Shown here: one piece after another, positions 1 through 12,230 of the stretch
How positions within the stretch are numbered: the stretch's first letter is position 1
How the letters are laid out: every line of letters starts with the position of its first letter
Source of the DNA: Flavobacterium alvei
GTDB taxonomy: Bacteria; Bacteroidota; Bacteroidia; Flavobacteriales; Flavobacteriaceae
Assembly (NCBI RefSeq): GCF_002920895.1
Contig: NZ_PQVG01000002.1
Location: 62,001 to 126,000, forward strand
DNA: 64,000 nt
Direction of reading: 5' to 3'
Program-made: the position numbers and the translations under genes
The notes under the pieces: model-generated
Database searches by the model: none
What the model was told of the DNA's origin: nothing
The model's input: the letters and a program-made list of their open reading frames with translations, nothing else

Positions 1-380
1 GCCATTATAGTACTCACAGTATCATTGTATCTTTTTGCCAAAAATTGTGGCATCGTAAATATTCGGTTTTTAAGATATACAGGCAAAATAAATACGGCTA
101 CCAAAATTAAAGTAGCAGCGGCCATCCATTCGTAAGAAGCAATGGCCAATCCAAGTGCAAAACCAGAACCGCTCATTCCTATAAAATGCTCTGCCGAAAT
201 ATTAGAAGCAATCAAAGATGCTCCAATCGCCCACCACGTAAGAGATCCTTCTGCCAAAAAATATTCTTGAGAACTTGTAGCTGCCTTTTTTTTGTGCTGA
301 TAAATATATATTCCGTAAGCAGTTACAAGCACGAAATAAATGAGAAAAACAACATAATCTGCTGATTGTAATACATTCAT
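1..380 (-). CDS. Sodium/solute symporter (SSS family), C-terminus outside the window
   Basis: This is the N-terminal 126 residues of an SSS-type transporter that continues past the left edge. The first segment is a membrane helix. It is followed by a charged loop with a YFLAEGSLTWW-like stretch, then a helix carrying the NISAEHFIGMSGSGF motif typical of sodium/glucose-type symporters. The start is the ATG at 378-380. It lies 71 bases downstream of the DUF5009 gene on the same strand, so it is probably the last part of the glycan locus seen here. By context it would import a monosaccharide or inositol across the inner membrane; the substrate cannot be read from the sequence. Confidence 0.85.
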   Translation of the reverse strand, partial: MNVLQSADYVVFLIYFVLVTAYGIYIYQHKKKAATSSQEYFLAEGSLTWWAIGASLIASNISAEHFIGMSGSGFALGLAIASYEWMAAATLILVAVFILPVYLKNRIFTMPQFLAKRYNDTVSTIM

Positions 381-451
381 AATGGGTTGGTTTAGTTAAT
401 AGATTCAATTTTTGGTTTAGTTTTTGGTTTTATGTTTTTGGTAAACTTCTT

Positions 452-1597
452 TTATATTTTCAAGAACCATTTTCTCTTGTATAGAAAATAAAGTAAAACA
501 AGTTGAATAAAAGTTACCGATACTGCTGCAAACACAGGTTGCCAAATCAGTGGCAAGAATGAAATGGCTCCTCCAAACACAAAATCGGCAGTGTGTTTGA
601 AATTGACCAAGCCTTCCGAGGCCATATAAATTAAAATAGAATTGGAGCCAATTAATAGTAAAGGAAATGCCCATTTACGGAAACCCAACACATCAATTAT
701 CAGATAAAAAAAAGTGAAAAACAAAATGCTAAATCCACCCACAAAACACACGAAAGAACTGGTCCATAAACGTTTATTGATGGGAAAATCATAATGCCAA
801 AGCGCTCCAATACCAATTAAAATAAGAGCTGAAGCAAGCATTATCAATATTTTTTCATTGGCCGAAAAGATATTTTTCCCTTTCAAAAATGTTCCCAAAA
901 ACATTCCTAATAAAGCTGTAGCAATAGCTGGAATAGTTGAAAACAAACCTTCTGGATCATAGACTTTACTGTGCAATCGTCCGGGTAAAAATTGCTGGTC
1001 GATATAGCTTGAAAACGAACCATCGGGCGTTAAAATACCAGCCCCAAAATTTGGGACTGGTACTAACTTCAAAACTAAATAATAACCAAACAAAATGCCT
1101 ATAAACCAATACAGTTGTTTTCTTAAATCAAAATTCAAATAGATCAAACCTGCAAAAAACCAAGCCAATCCAATGCGTCCCAACACACTAGCAAAACGAG
1201 TTTGATCATAGCCGTCAAACCGCAATACCCCATTGACAACGCATCCTAGAAACAATAAAATACAAGTCCTTTTCAACATCGAAAGATATATTTTTTGTTT
1301 TTCTTTCGATGGTAATTCCATTGGAGTCTTTACACCTGCACTATTCATTTTTTTCTCAAAAGAATAAGGCATAGAAACCCCTGCCACGAATAGAAAAATG
1401 GGGAATATCATATCGTAAAACGTAATGCCATTCCAATCAGTATGATGCAATTGTGATGACATCCAGACAAAAACAGGAATTGGAGCAGCCTTTGCCAAAG
1501 CGTGAAAGATGTGTTCGCCACTCATAATCCAAAACATAACGAAACCTCTCAGTACATCCAAAGAAATTAGTCTTTCATTCGTAACAGTATTACTCAT
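452..1597 (-). CDS. DUF5009/HGSNAT-like membrane acyltransferase
   Basis: A 381-residue polytopic membrane protein of the DUF5009 family, often called NagX in GlcNAc-using bacteria. It is related to human HGSNAT, which N-acetylates terminal alpha-glucosamine. The N-terminus has the family's LDVLRG motif. After the first helix comes a HHTDWNGITFYDMIFP stretch; His52 in its HxxWNG part lines up, from memory of the family, with the acetyl-carrying His of HGSNAT. About ten hydrophobic segments follow. It lies between the beta-galactosidase and the symporter on the same strand. Because HGSNAT works just before NAGLU (GH89) in lysosomes, and a GH89 gene opens this locus, acetylation of alpha-GlcN before cleavage is a reasonable inference. 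Other acyl acceptors are possible. Confidence 0.8.
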   Translation of the reverse strand: MSNTVTNERLISLDVLRGFVMFWIMSGEHIFHALAKAAPIPVFVWMSSQLHHTDWNGITFYDMIFPIFLFVAGVSMPYSFEKKMNSAGVKTPMELPSKEKQKIYLSMLKRTCILLFLGCVVNGVLRFDGYDQTRFASVLGRIGLAWFFAGLIYLNFDLRKQLYWFIGILFGYYLVLKLVPVPNFGAGILTPDGSFSSYIDQQFLPGRLHSKVYDPEGLFSTIPAIATALLGMFLGTFLKGKNIFSANEKILIMLASALILIGIGALWHYDFPINKRLWTSSFVCFVGGFSILFFTFFYLIIDVLGFRKWAFPLLLIGSNSILIYMASEGLVNFKHTADFVFGGAISFLPLIWQPVFAAVSVTFIQLVLLYFLYKRKWFLKI

Positions 1598-1758
1598 ATC
1601 ATATTGTTTATCAGCAGTTTTCTACTCTTTTTTGCTTTATAAAACTCCTTTTTTAATGCTATTTTTTATTGAAACATCAATTAGCATTAGGCATAAGTTG
1701 AGCAAGGATGATTGCATCTGCCACAATCTCCAATTGATTTTAATCGATTTTTATATGG

Positions 1759-4902
<3,144 letters not shown>

Positions 4903-5024
4903 TTAATTTTATCCTTTTATCTTTCAATGTCAATTTAACACCAAGTTTTTCCCGTTCCTTTGATTTTGAATGACAATGCTGTTGCATTGATTAATACACT
5001 ACCATTCTCATTTTATATTAAAAG

Positions 5025-5110
5025 CCACCCCGCCCGTTGGGCACCCCGCCAAAGAAGGGAAAATTATGCAACTTCCCCTCCTTTAGAGGGATGCCTGAAA
5101 GGCGGGCTGG
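5025..5110. repeat. Long imperfect inverted repeat (40-bp arms)
   Basis: Two arms, 5025-5064 and 5071-5110, are reverse complements at roughly 27 of 40 positions and enclose a 6-base loop. The arms are GC-rich (for example CCACCCCGCC and GGCGGGCTGG) in an otherwise AT-rich region. It lies between inositol oxygenase and the beta-galactosidase. The form suits a dispersed REP- or MITE-like element; the transcript could fold into a strong hairpin that protects or separates parts of the mRNA. Confidence 0.7.
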
Positions 5111-5124
5111 ATTAATAAATTGTT

Positions 5125-5997
5125 CTAAAAATTCAATTTTTCTGGCAAATATTTCGCCACTAATTCTTTATAATACGGAAGTAAAGCCTTTACATCTGGC
5201 CTAACTGGTGCTTTTGTATATAAATCATACGGATTGAATTTTTTGACCCATTCAAACATTTCTACATCTTTTTCAGTCATCAAATGAGCATAAGCATTTT
5301 CTCTGTGTTGTGAGTAAAACGAGTGGTATCGAATCATATACAAAGCAGGTTCCGGCAAATAATCTTTCATGATTTGATACAAATATTCGTCGTGTCCCCA
5401 ACTCATTTTTACTTTGTCAAGCCCACAATTTTCCGAATAAACGCCATATTTTGTATTGAATCGTGAATCAGTAAAATCAGGGTTTTCCTTGAAAAATTCA
5501 GGATAAACAATTTTGTCAGAATACGAACAACCTACGGGGAAAGTATCTCCAACAACCGCCCATTGTGGTTCTCCAAACAAACACAACACTTTTCCTAAAT
5601 CGTGCAAAAATCCAGTAAGCACAAACCAATCGGGATGTCCATCGGCTCTGATGGCTTCTGAAGTTTGCAGAAGATGTTGGGTTTGATCTAAATCGATATC
5701 AGGGTCGCTGTCATCAACCAGCGTGTTCAAAAACTCGACAGCTTCCCAAATAGACATTTGCTTTTTATTGAACTGTAGAAATTCCTCTTCTTTGCTACAA
5801 ACAAAATCATAGGTTTGATAGGTGTGATTCATTCGGTAAAACTCTTTTACTGTTTCTACTCTTTCTGAATCGACATAATTTCTAAACTCTTCTTTTTCTT
5901 TTGTATTTTCTGTTGGGTCTGGATAACGAGTTAACAAATCATCTTCCCATTCGTCTAAATTTTTCAGCGGCTTATCCGTATCAATTATCTTTTTCAT
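5125..5997 (-). CDS. Myo-inositol oxygenase (MIOX)
   Basis: A 290-residue cytoplasmic di-iron enzyme converting myo-inositol and O2 to D-glucuronate. The HD-like fold ligands are visible by comparison with mammalian MIOX: His108 in [16 protein letters not shown], His132-Asp133 in [10 protein letters not shown], His202 in SWGHDEYLY, His225 in [10 protein letters not shown] and Asp258 in [10 protein letters not shown]. The length equals the animal enzyme. No signal peptide is present. Being inside a glycan locus next to the hybrid sensor gene, it suggests that free inositol is an intracellular product of the substrate and is fed into glucuronate catabolism. The downstream uronate genes are not in this window. 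Confidence 0.93.
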   Translation of the reverse strand: MKKIIDTDKPLKNLDEWEDDLLTRYPDPTENTKEKEEFRNYVDSERVETVKEFYRMNHTYQTYDFVCSKEEEFLQFNKKQMSIWEAVEFLNTLVDDSDPDIDLDQTQHLLQTSEAIRADGHPDWFVLTGFLHDLGKVLCLFGEPQWAVVGDTFPVGCSYSDKIVYPEFFKENPDFTDSRFNTKYGVYSENCGLDKVKMSWGHDEYLYQIMKDYLPEPALYMIRYHSFYSQHRENAYAHLMTEKDVEMFEWVKKFNPYDLYTKAPVRPDVKALLPYYKELVAKYLPEKLNF

Positions 5998-6124
5998 AAC
6001 ATTTGATTATAAATTACAAAAACAAAAATATAGTTTCAATTAGAAAATGAAATGGATTAATCCATCAAAAATATGGATAGATTTAATTAGAAGATAATTT
6101 CACATCAACATAAAACATTACACA

Positions 6125-9100
6125 CTAACTAATTAGTTTGCTTGGCGGGAAACCAAACTGTTTTTTGAAACATCTACTGAAATATAAAGGATCATTAAAA
6201 CCGACCAAATCGGTTACTTCTGACACATTGTATTTTTTTGTTTTCAGCAGTTGTGCAGCTTTCTTCAAGCGGATGGTTCTGATAAATTCATTGGGAGCCA
6301 AATCGGTCAATTCTTTGATTTTACGGTATAATTTTGAAGAACTAACTCCTAATTTATCACACAAAAATTCGGTTGACAAATCCAGTTCACTCAAATTGTC
6401 ATTTATCAAACCTGTTACTTTTGCCAAAAATTCTTCGTCTATGGGAGAATGAGTTAGTAAGCCAATCTTACTTTCTACATCTCCTGAGAATTTCGCTTTT
6501 AAATCCATTCTAGATTTAATAATATTTTCTATGACGGTTTTCAGCAAGGACGGTTCGAATGGTTTGACCATATAGCTGTCTGCGCCAATGCCATATCCTT
6601 TTACTTTGTCTTCATTATCCGAAAGGGCAGTTAGTAAAACAACCGGAATGTGGCTGATAAATTCGTCATTTTTTAGTTCTTCACAAAACTCGAGTCCGTT
6701 CTTAACTGGCATCATAACATCGGCAACACAGAGAACAGGTTTGATTTGTCGGCAAATTTTCAGTCCTTCTTCACCATTTTCGGCTTCATAGACTTTGTAA
6801 TAATCGGATAAATAATCCACCAGATATTTTCGGAGTTCCGTATTGTCTTCGACCACCAATATTTTTTGTTTCAAGTCCGTGTTTTGAAGTATTTTCTTCA
6901 TAGCCTTTTCAGGAACAGGCAAACTGAGGTTGTCGTTTTTCAAAACATATTCAAATACTTCTTTGTCAGTATAAAAATTACGGTCAATTGGAATTTCAAC
7001 TGTAAAAATACTTCCTTTACCAGGTGTACTTTCCACTCTTATTATACCCTTATGTAGCGCCACCAGTGATTTCACCAACGACAAACCAATTCCCGAACCA
7101 GTATTGTGGTCTTTGCTATTGGTTACTTGATAAAAGCGTTTAAATATTTTTTCTTGACTTTTTAATGGAATTCCAATCCCGTTGTCGCTAACTTCTATCA
7201 CCATCAAACCGCTATCTTCTCCATCTTTTAATCGAATGAACAAATCGACATTACCATAGTTATTGGTAAATTTCAAAGCATTGGATAAAAGGTTGTACAG
7301 GATCTTATCGTATTTATCATTATCAATCCAGCCTGTTATGTTCTCGTTTTCGGTATTAAAATTCAAACGAATATTTTTGTTGTAAGCCAGTTCTTTGAAA
7401 GATTCAAAAATATTTCTGGAATAAGCTATAATGTCTGTTTCAGAAACTTTCAGTTTTAATTCGCCAGCTTGTGCTTTTCTAAAATCGAGTACTTGATTGA
7501 CCAAATTCAGCATTCGACTTGCATTTTGATGAATTAAATTGAATCGGCTTTTTTGATATTCGCTTGCATTTCCTTCGTCCATTAATTGTTTGGCAGGACC
7601 TAAAATAAGCGTCAAAGGCGTTCTTAACTCGTGGGAAATATTCGTAAAAAATCGCAGTTTTTCATTGTTTAATTTAATGTCTTGTTCGCGTTTTACTTTT
7701 TCTGTCAGTAATTCTTGTTTCAATTGGATTCTGTTTCTAATCTCAATTCTAACAAAATAAAAAATAACCGACAATAGTATTAAAAAAAGTAACAAGGCTG
7801 TTGGCGTCAACCAAAATGGAGGTAATACCTTTATTTTATAAGAAGCAATTTTGCTCCACTTCCCATCACTATTGCTGGACATTATTTTAAATTCATAATC
7901 TCCCGGATAAAGATTGGTGTATTGAACAGTTCTGGAATTGCTGTTGGTTGTAATCCAATTTTTGTCAAAACCTTCTAACATGTATTGAAACTTGTTCAAC
8001 TTTTCATTAGCAAAAGAAGGTACAGAAAACTGAAGTGAAAAGTTACGATTTTTATAATCCAACTCAATCTTTCTTTCATAATTCAACTCTTTGACCAATG
8101 GAACTTGTCCATTAATTTCCATCCCGGGTAATACTTCTTCATTCTGAATTTTGAATTCCGTTACAATAGGAATGGGTGACCATTTATTTTTTTTCATCAA
8201 TTGGGGTGAAAAAGAAATAATGCCGTTTTTGCCTCCTAAATAAATTTTTGAATTATTAAAATTAAAAAAACCACTCGAACTAAAAACATCCAATCTGTTC
8301 CCGCTATTGACATAATAAATATTAATGTCTTTTAAATCGTTTTTTAGCCAGGCAACACTATTGTTGTTTATATTTAGCCATAAATCTCCTTTGGCATCCA
8401 ATAACATATCAGTAATCCACTTTCCAGAGAGTTCCTTAAAATGTGTAATTACTTTAAATTTGTTTTTTGAAGGTTCGTAAACACACAAACCATAACGAGT
8501 TGATGCCCAAACAGTACCTTTTTTATCAATTAAAACATCGCTGACATTGTCGTCATAAGGTATTCCGTTTTCCCTTTTTGAAATCGATTTATAGGTTTCA
8601 ATTTTGCCGGATGCATTGTTGTATCGTACCACACCGGTTTCTGTGGCAAACCAAATATTGTTTTTATTGTCTTTTTCTATGGCATTGATTTGGAATCCCG
8701 GCAATAACTTCCCTTTAGAAACTTGAACTTCTAAGGTTTGGGTATTTAACACAACTGCTCCTTCGCCAAAAGATCCTACCATCATAGCTTGTGGTCCTAT
8801 CCTGCAAAAAGCAAATAAAGCAGCCGTTTCGAATCCCAATTTAATTTCTTTGGAAGAATTTGTAACATAATTATAAACCAACAAATTCCCGTTCCAAAGA
8901 CCGCAATAAAAAATCTTCCCGTCATCCGAATAGATGCTGGCAATGTCCTTGTCGTTATTGTACAAAGGTTTAAAACCATTGGCATTCGATATAAAAACTC
9001 CATTATGACTGGTTACAACAATTACTTTATTGTCATAGGTTTTAGCAAAACCCCTAATTCGAGGGGCTTGATTGCCTATGTGTCGGGAAATGTCTTTATT

Positions 9101-10162
9101 GAGCGTAAACTGGTTTTCGTAAGGATCGTATTTGTCGAGTCCATCTTCGGTTCCTATCCATAATACTCCTGAAGCATCAAAATACAAGGCTGAAACCAAA
9201 TTATCAACGATGGATGTTTCTTCTGACAATACTGAATAATACCATTTGTAATCCCCTTTCTGAATGTCTTCTAACTGATTACAAACTAACAATCCTCCCA
9301 AAGTACCCACCCAATATTTGCCATCGGGAGCTTGAGCAACCGACAAGAAATAAGGACCTAAACTCCCTCTAATTTCTTTGTTTTCAATGTATAAATTTAC
9401 AAAACGGTTGTTTTTTTTATCAAATTTATAGAGTCCTTGGCGTGTTCCCACAAAAATATCCGCTTTGGCATCTTGATAAATAAAATTAACATAAGGATTT
9501 TTCTCATTAGAATTGGGTACAGAAAGTGTATAATCATTGGTTTTTACGATAGCCCCTTTTGTATCCAATGTAATTTTGGCCACAGAAGCTTTTTCATAAC
9601 TACCAATCCAGATATTGCCACTTTTATCCTCAAAAATTTCTTTTACATAATCAAAATTCTTGATTGGAATCTTTTCAAATCGGTTTTCTTCCAGGAAAAA
9701 AAGATAAACCCCTTTGGTTTTTGTTCCTACCCAAACCCTTTTAAATTTATCGACATAAACCGACCTAATTTCTTCTTCGGGCAAACTATTGGGGTCGTCT
9801 TTCTTGGAAAAAAAAGTGGTAAAAACTTGGGTGTCTAACTTAAAAAGGGTCAAACCTTTTCGGGTTCCTATCCATAAATTGTTCGATTCTTCATCCAGTT
9901 CCAATGCGGTTATGTCATCATTGTACAATTTATTGGCACTGGCCGAAGAACTCATATAGTTTTTGAATTGATAACCGTCAAAACGATTCAATCCTGAGAA
10001 AGTACCTAACCACAAGAAGCCTTTTTTGTCTTGTACAATATGCCTAACTGAATTGTGTGACAAACCATTATTGTCATTATAATGCGTGAATTTTATATTC
10101 TGGGAATGAGAATATAAAAAGGTGAACAAGAAAAAAAATAATATATAAAAATGACGTTTCAT
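6125..10162 (-). CDS. Hybrid two-component system regulator (HTCS)
   Basis: A 1345-residue one-polypeptide sensor and regulator of the type controlling glycan loci in Bacteroidota. In order: signal peptide (1-20); two seven-bladed propellers of reg_prop repeats with WLGT/WIGT motifs (about 30-700); Y_Y_Y domain (about 710-775); one membrane helix (about 782-803); HisKA with phospho-His in SHELRTPLTL (about 844); HATPase with DNGIGIPL (about 994); receiver domain with acceptor Asp in VADVMMPVKNG (about 1150); C-terminal AraC-type HTH. The periplasmic propeller should bind an oligosaccharide or glycosyl-inositol signal. The most likely target is the SusC/GH89 promoters upstream. It lies between the metallophosphoesterase and inositol oxygenase genes. 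Confidence 0.95.
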   Translation of the reverse strand: MKRHFYILFFFLFTFLYSHSQNIKFTHYNDNNGLSHNSVRHIVQDKKGFLWLGTFSGLNRFDGYQFKNYMSSSASANKLYNDDITALELDEESNNLWIGTRKGLTLFKLDTQVFTTFFSKKDDPNSLPEEEIRSVYVDKFKRVWVGTKTKGVYLFFLEENRFEKIPIKNFDYVKEIFEDKSGNIWIGSYEKASVAKITLDTKGAIVKTNDYTLSVPNSNEKNPYVNFIYQDAKADIFVGTRQGLYKFDKKNNRFVNLYIENKEIRGSLGPYFLSVAQAPDGKYWVGTLGGLLVCNQLEDIQKGDYKWYYSVLSEETSIVDNLVSALYFDASGVLWIGTEDGLDKYDPYENQFTLNKDISRHIGNQAPRIRGFAKTYDNKVIVVTSHNGVFISNANGFKPLYNNDKDIASIYSDDGKIFYCGLWNGNLLVYNYVTNSSKEIKLGFETAALFAFCRIGPQAMMVGSFGEGAVVLNTQTLEVQVSKGKLLPGFQINAIEKDNKNNIWFATETGVVRYNNASGKIETYKSISKRENGIPYDDNVSDVLIDKKGTVWASTRYGLCVYEPSKNKFKVITHFKELSGKWITDMLLDAKGDLWLNINNNSVAWLKNDLKDINIYYVNSGNRLDVFSSSGFFNFNNSKIYLGGKNGIISFSPQLMKKNKWSPIPIVTEFKIQNEEVLPGMEINGQVPLVKELNYERKIELDYKNRNFSLQFSVPSFANEKLNKFQYMLEGFDKNWITTNSNSRTVQYTNLYPGDYEFKIMSSNSDGKWSKIASYKIKVLPPFWLTPTALLLFLILLSVIFYFVRIEIRNRIQLKQELLTEKVKREQDIKLNNEKLRFFTNISHELRTPLTLILGPAKQLMDEGNASEYQKSRFNLIHQNASRMLNLVNQVLDFRKAQAGELKLKVSETDIIAYSRNIFESFKELAYNKNIRLNFNTENENITGWIDNDKYDKILYNLLSNALKFTNNYGNVDLFIRLKDGEDSGLMVIEVSDNGIGIPLKSQEKIFKRFYQVTNSKDHNTGSGIGLSLVKSLVALHKGIIRVESTPGKGSIFTVEIPIDRNFYTDKEVFEYVLKNDNLSLPVPEKAMKKILQNTDLKQKILVVEDNTELRKYLVDYLSDYYKVYEAENGEEGLKICRQIKPVLCVADVMMPVKNGLEFCEELKNDEFISHIPVVLLTALSDNEDKVKGYGIGADSYMVKPFEPSLLKTVIENIIKSRMDLKAKFSGDVESKIGLLTHSPIDEEFLAKVTGLINDNLSELDLSTEFLCDKLGVSSSKLYRKIKELTDLAPNEFIRTIRLKKAAQLLKTKKYNVSEVTDLVGFNDPLYFSRCFKKQFGFPPSKLIS

Positions 10163-10213
10163 ATTTGTTAATTATAGATGCAATTTACAACTTAAACCGA
10201 TAATTATTTTCCA

Positions 10214-12037
10214 TTAAGGATTTATTCGTTCTATCTGATTCGCTTTCAAGTTGATTTTAAAATGATTGGAAGGCAAGCCATTCATTGTTTTTTGAACAAT
10301 TTTTGCCCATAAAACAAATTGTTCGTTACCTGATTTTTCGAGTTGTTCACACACTATTTCGTATTGTTTCAACCTTTTACTTCCTATCTCGGGCATAGCC
10401 AATTCATCGGCGTTTTTCAATCTGTAAAAATCATAAATCATATTGAAACCCGTCCAAGTTTCAAAATCTTGGAGCGTTAAATTATTGGAGAATAATTGTT
10501 TATCGAAAGCTGAATTGTCTTTATTGATTTCCAATAAATCTTTGCCCGAAAGTTTTAGAATAGCATTCAAAAAATCTATTGGAAAATCCTCCGGCAAAAA
10601 ACGAAGCCTTACCAATTCCTTTAAATGCCATTCCGTAAAGCCTTCATAATCTTTAGCTTTTAGAATTTCTTTATTCCAAATCGAAGAGCTTTTTATATTT
10701 TGCAAATGGGCATATTCTTCTTCATAAAAAGGAAACAAACTGTTGAACTTTGGAACCGAACTAACCACGACCGTTTCTACTTCCAGTTCTGAATTGGAAT
10801 GAATGGTCAGAATTTTATAAGCCGGTTTATAGGCGGCCAACGAAGGAGTTTGAATGTTGAACAAGGTATTGCCTTTTGCCGTAGTTCGCACTCCCGTATC
10901 GTTGATATGCATATGTCCGCCAAAATGAATTTGGATGCCCGCATCGGCAAATGTTTGGGCAACATCTTCATTCGGCACTCTTTCAAGTTGCATTTTGTTG
11001 GCACCAAACAGCAATTTCATTTCTGGCGAGGCATCATCATTAAAATCGACCATTGGGTAATGACTGAAGGCAATCAATATTTTTCCTTTTTGTTTGGCTT
11101 CTGCCGAGACTTTTTCCACCCAATCTATCAAATGATTTTTATAAACAAACACGTTGTTGTACCCAATACTGGCTCCAGAAAAATCGTGTGGATTATCCAT
11201 TAAACCCGACAATTTTTCATTGGGGACATAAGCATTGGCATCAATGGCCAAAAGCCAAATTCCCTTGATGGGTTCGACCAAATAACTCGCGTCTGGAAGA
11301 GATAAATTGGTGTTTTTAAGACTGTAAATTCTTTTTTGCAAGACGGATTCTTTTAAAGCCAGATCAAAATTATAACCTTCATACCCATAACTCGAAAAAG
11401 GAGTTTCCCAATACAAATAGCTTTTTTGGGGAAAGAAACCAAAATTGGCCATTTCATTCAAGGTTTCTTTATACCCCCAGTTTTTGATGTCGGAAGTAAT
11501 GATGGGTTCCAATTCGTGATTGTCCAAGTTGGTTTTTGAACTGCTGATGATTTGTTCTTTTCCGTCCTTGCCCAAAAAATCGGTTTTGGCTGCTTCTTGC
11601 GAAAAAGGTCTTACCACGTCGTGATTTCCTGTTGTCACGAAAAAGGTCATACCGTATTTTTGGGTATATTTCTCCAATATTTTTTTCAATCCCCTGACGT
11701 GAACAGGTTGTCCGTCATCACTAAAATCGCCCGGAAGCACGACTTGTTTGATTCCTCTTTTCGAAATGTCGTTTAAAGCTTCTATAAAGGCAAAATAGTT
11801 CTCATTGTAAATTCGAGTGGAATGCAATTGCGAATTCATCGTTCGGATATTGGCATATTCTCCCGTTACAGGATTTTTTATTCCTTGGTAGTTATTGTCT
11901 TGAAATTTTCCGAAAATATCTTGCAAATGGACATCGGCTATAAAAGCAATTTGTACCTTTTTTTGGTCTGCTTGAGATAATGATTTACAAGCAGAGAAAG
12001 AAAGTAATAGCAGTACTAAAACCGAAACTCTTGACAT
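10214..12037 (-). CDS. Lipoprotein metallophosphoesterase
   Basis: A 607-residue calcineurin-like phosphoesterase with a lipoprotein signal (FSAC, lipid Cys17). Metal-binding motifs are present in order: DVH in IAFIADVHLQ, GDFSDDG, GNHD and GGHMH, the complete set of the superfamily. A C-terminal helical extension of about 200 residues has no family I recognise. It would face the periplasm or surface and cleave a phosphomono- or diester. In this locus, with PI-PLC and inositol oxygenase, it could release inositol phosphate or phosphoethanolamine from a glycolipid head group, but the exact substrate is inference. It is 51 bases upstream of the hybrid sensor gene. Confidence 0.88.
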   Translation of the reverse strand: MSRVSVLVLLLLSFSACKSLSQADQKKVQIAFIADVHLQDIFGKFQDNNYQGIKNPVTGEYANIRTMNSQLHSTRIYNENYFAFIEALNDISKRGIKQVVLPGDFSDDGQPVHVRGLKKILEKYTQKYGMTFFVTTGNHDVVRPFSQEAAKTDFLGKDGKEQIISSSKTNLDNHELEPIITSDIKNWGYKETLNEMANFGFFPQKSYLYWETPFSSYGYEGYNFDLALKESVLQKRIYSLKNTNLSLPDASYLVEPIKGIWLLAIDANAYVPNEKLSGLMDNPHDFSGASIGYNNVFVYKNHLIDWVEKVSAEAKQKGKILIAFSHYPMVDFNDDASPEMKLLFGANKMQLERVPNEDVAQTFADAGIQIHFGGHMHINDTGVRTTAKGNTLFNIQTPSLAAYKPAYKILTIHSNSELEVETVVVSSVPKFNSLFPFYEEEYAHLQNIKSSSIWNKEILKAKDYEGFTEWHLKELVRLRFLPEDFPIDFLNAILKLSGKDLLEINKDNSAFDKQLFSNNLTLQDFETWTGFNMIYDFYRLKNADELAMPEIGSKRLKQYEIVCEQLEKSGNEQFVLWAKIVQKTMNGLPSNHFKINLKANQIERINP

Positions 12038-12099
12038 AATTTTATTTTTCTAATTATCTTTTAGTATGAATATTATCGAAGGTAAACTCAACTGTTTTG

Positions 12100-12225
12100 T
12101 TAACCACAAATTACACAAATTAACACAAATTTCATCTGCATACAAATTTGCGTAATTGCTTCGCCAGTTCGCTTTCGCTCGGGTTGTGGCTGAAACTTTT
12201 AATAACCAATCCCCTATTTCTTGGC
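12100..12225. repeat. Flavobacterial-type intergenic repeat
   Basis: The 193-base gap between the fucosidase and phosphoesterase genes holds tandem-like ACACAAATT/ACAAATT units (12105-12131), then a stretch rich in CGCTTTCGCTCGGG. A related ACCACAAATTTTCACAAATT block occurs at 38519-38538. No protein or RNA gene was recognised here. It resembles the dispersed intergenic sequences common in these genomes. Confidence 0.4.
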
Positions 12226-12230
12226 GAAAC

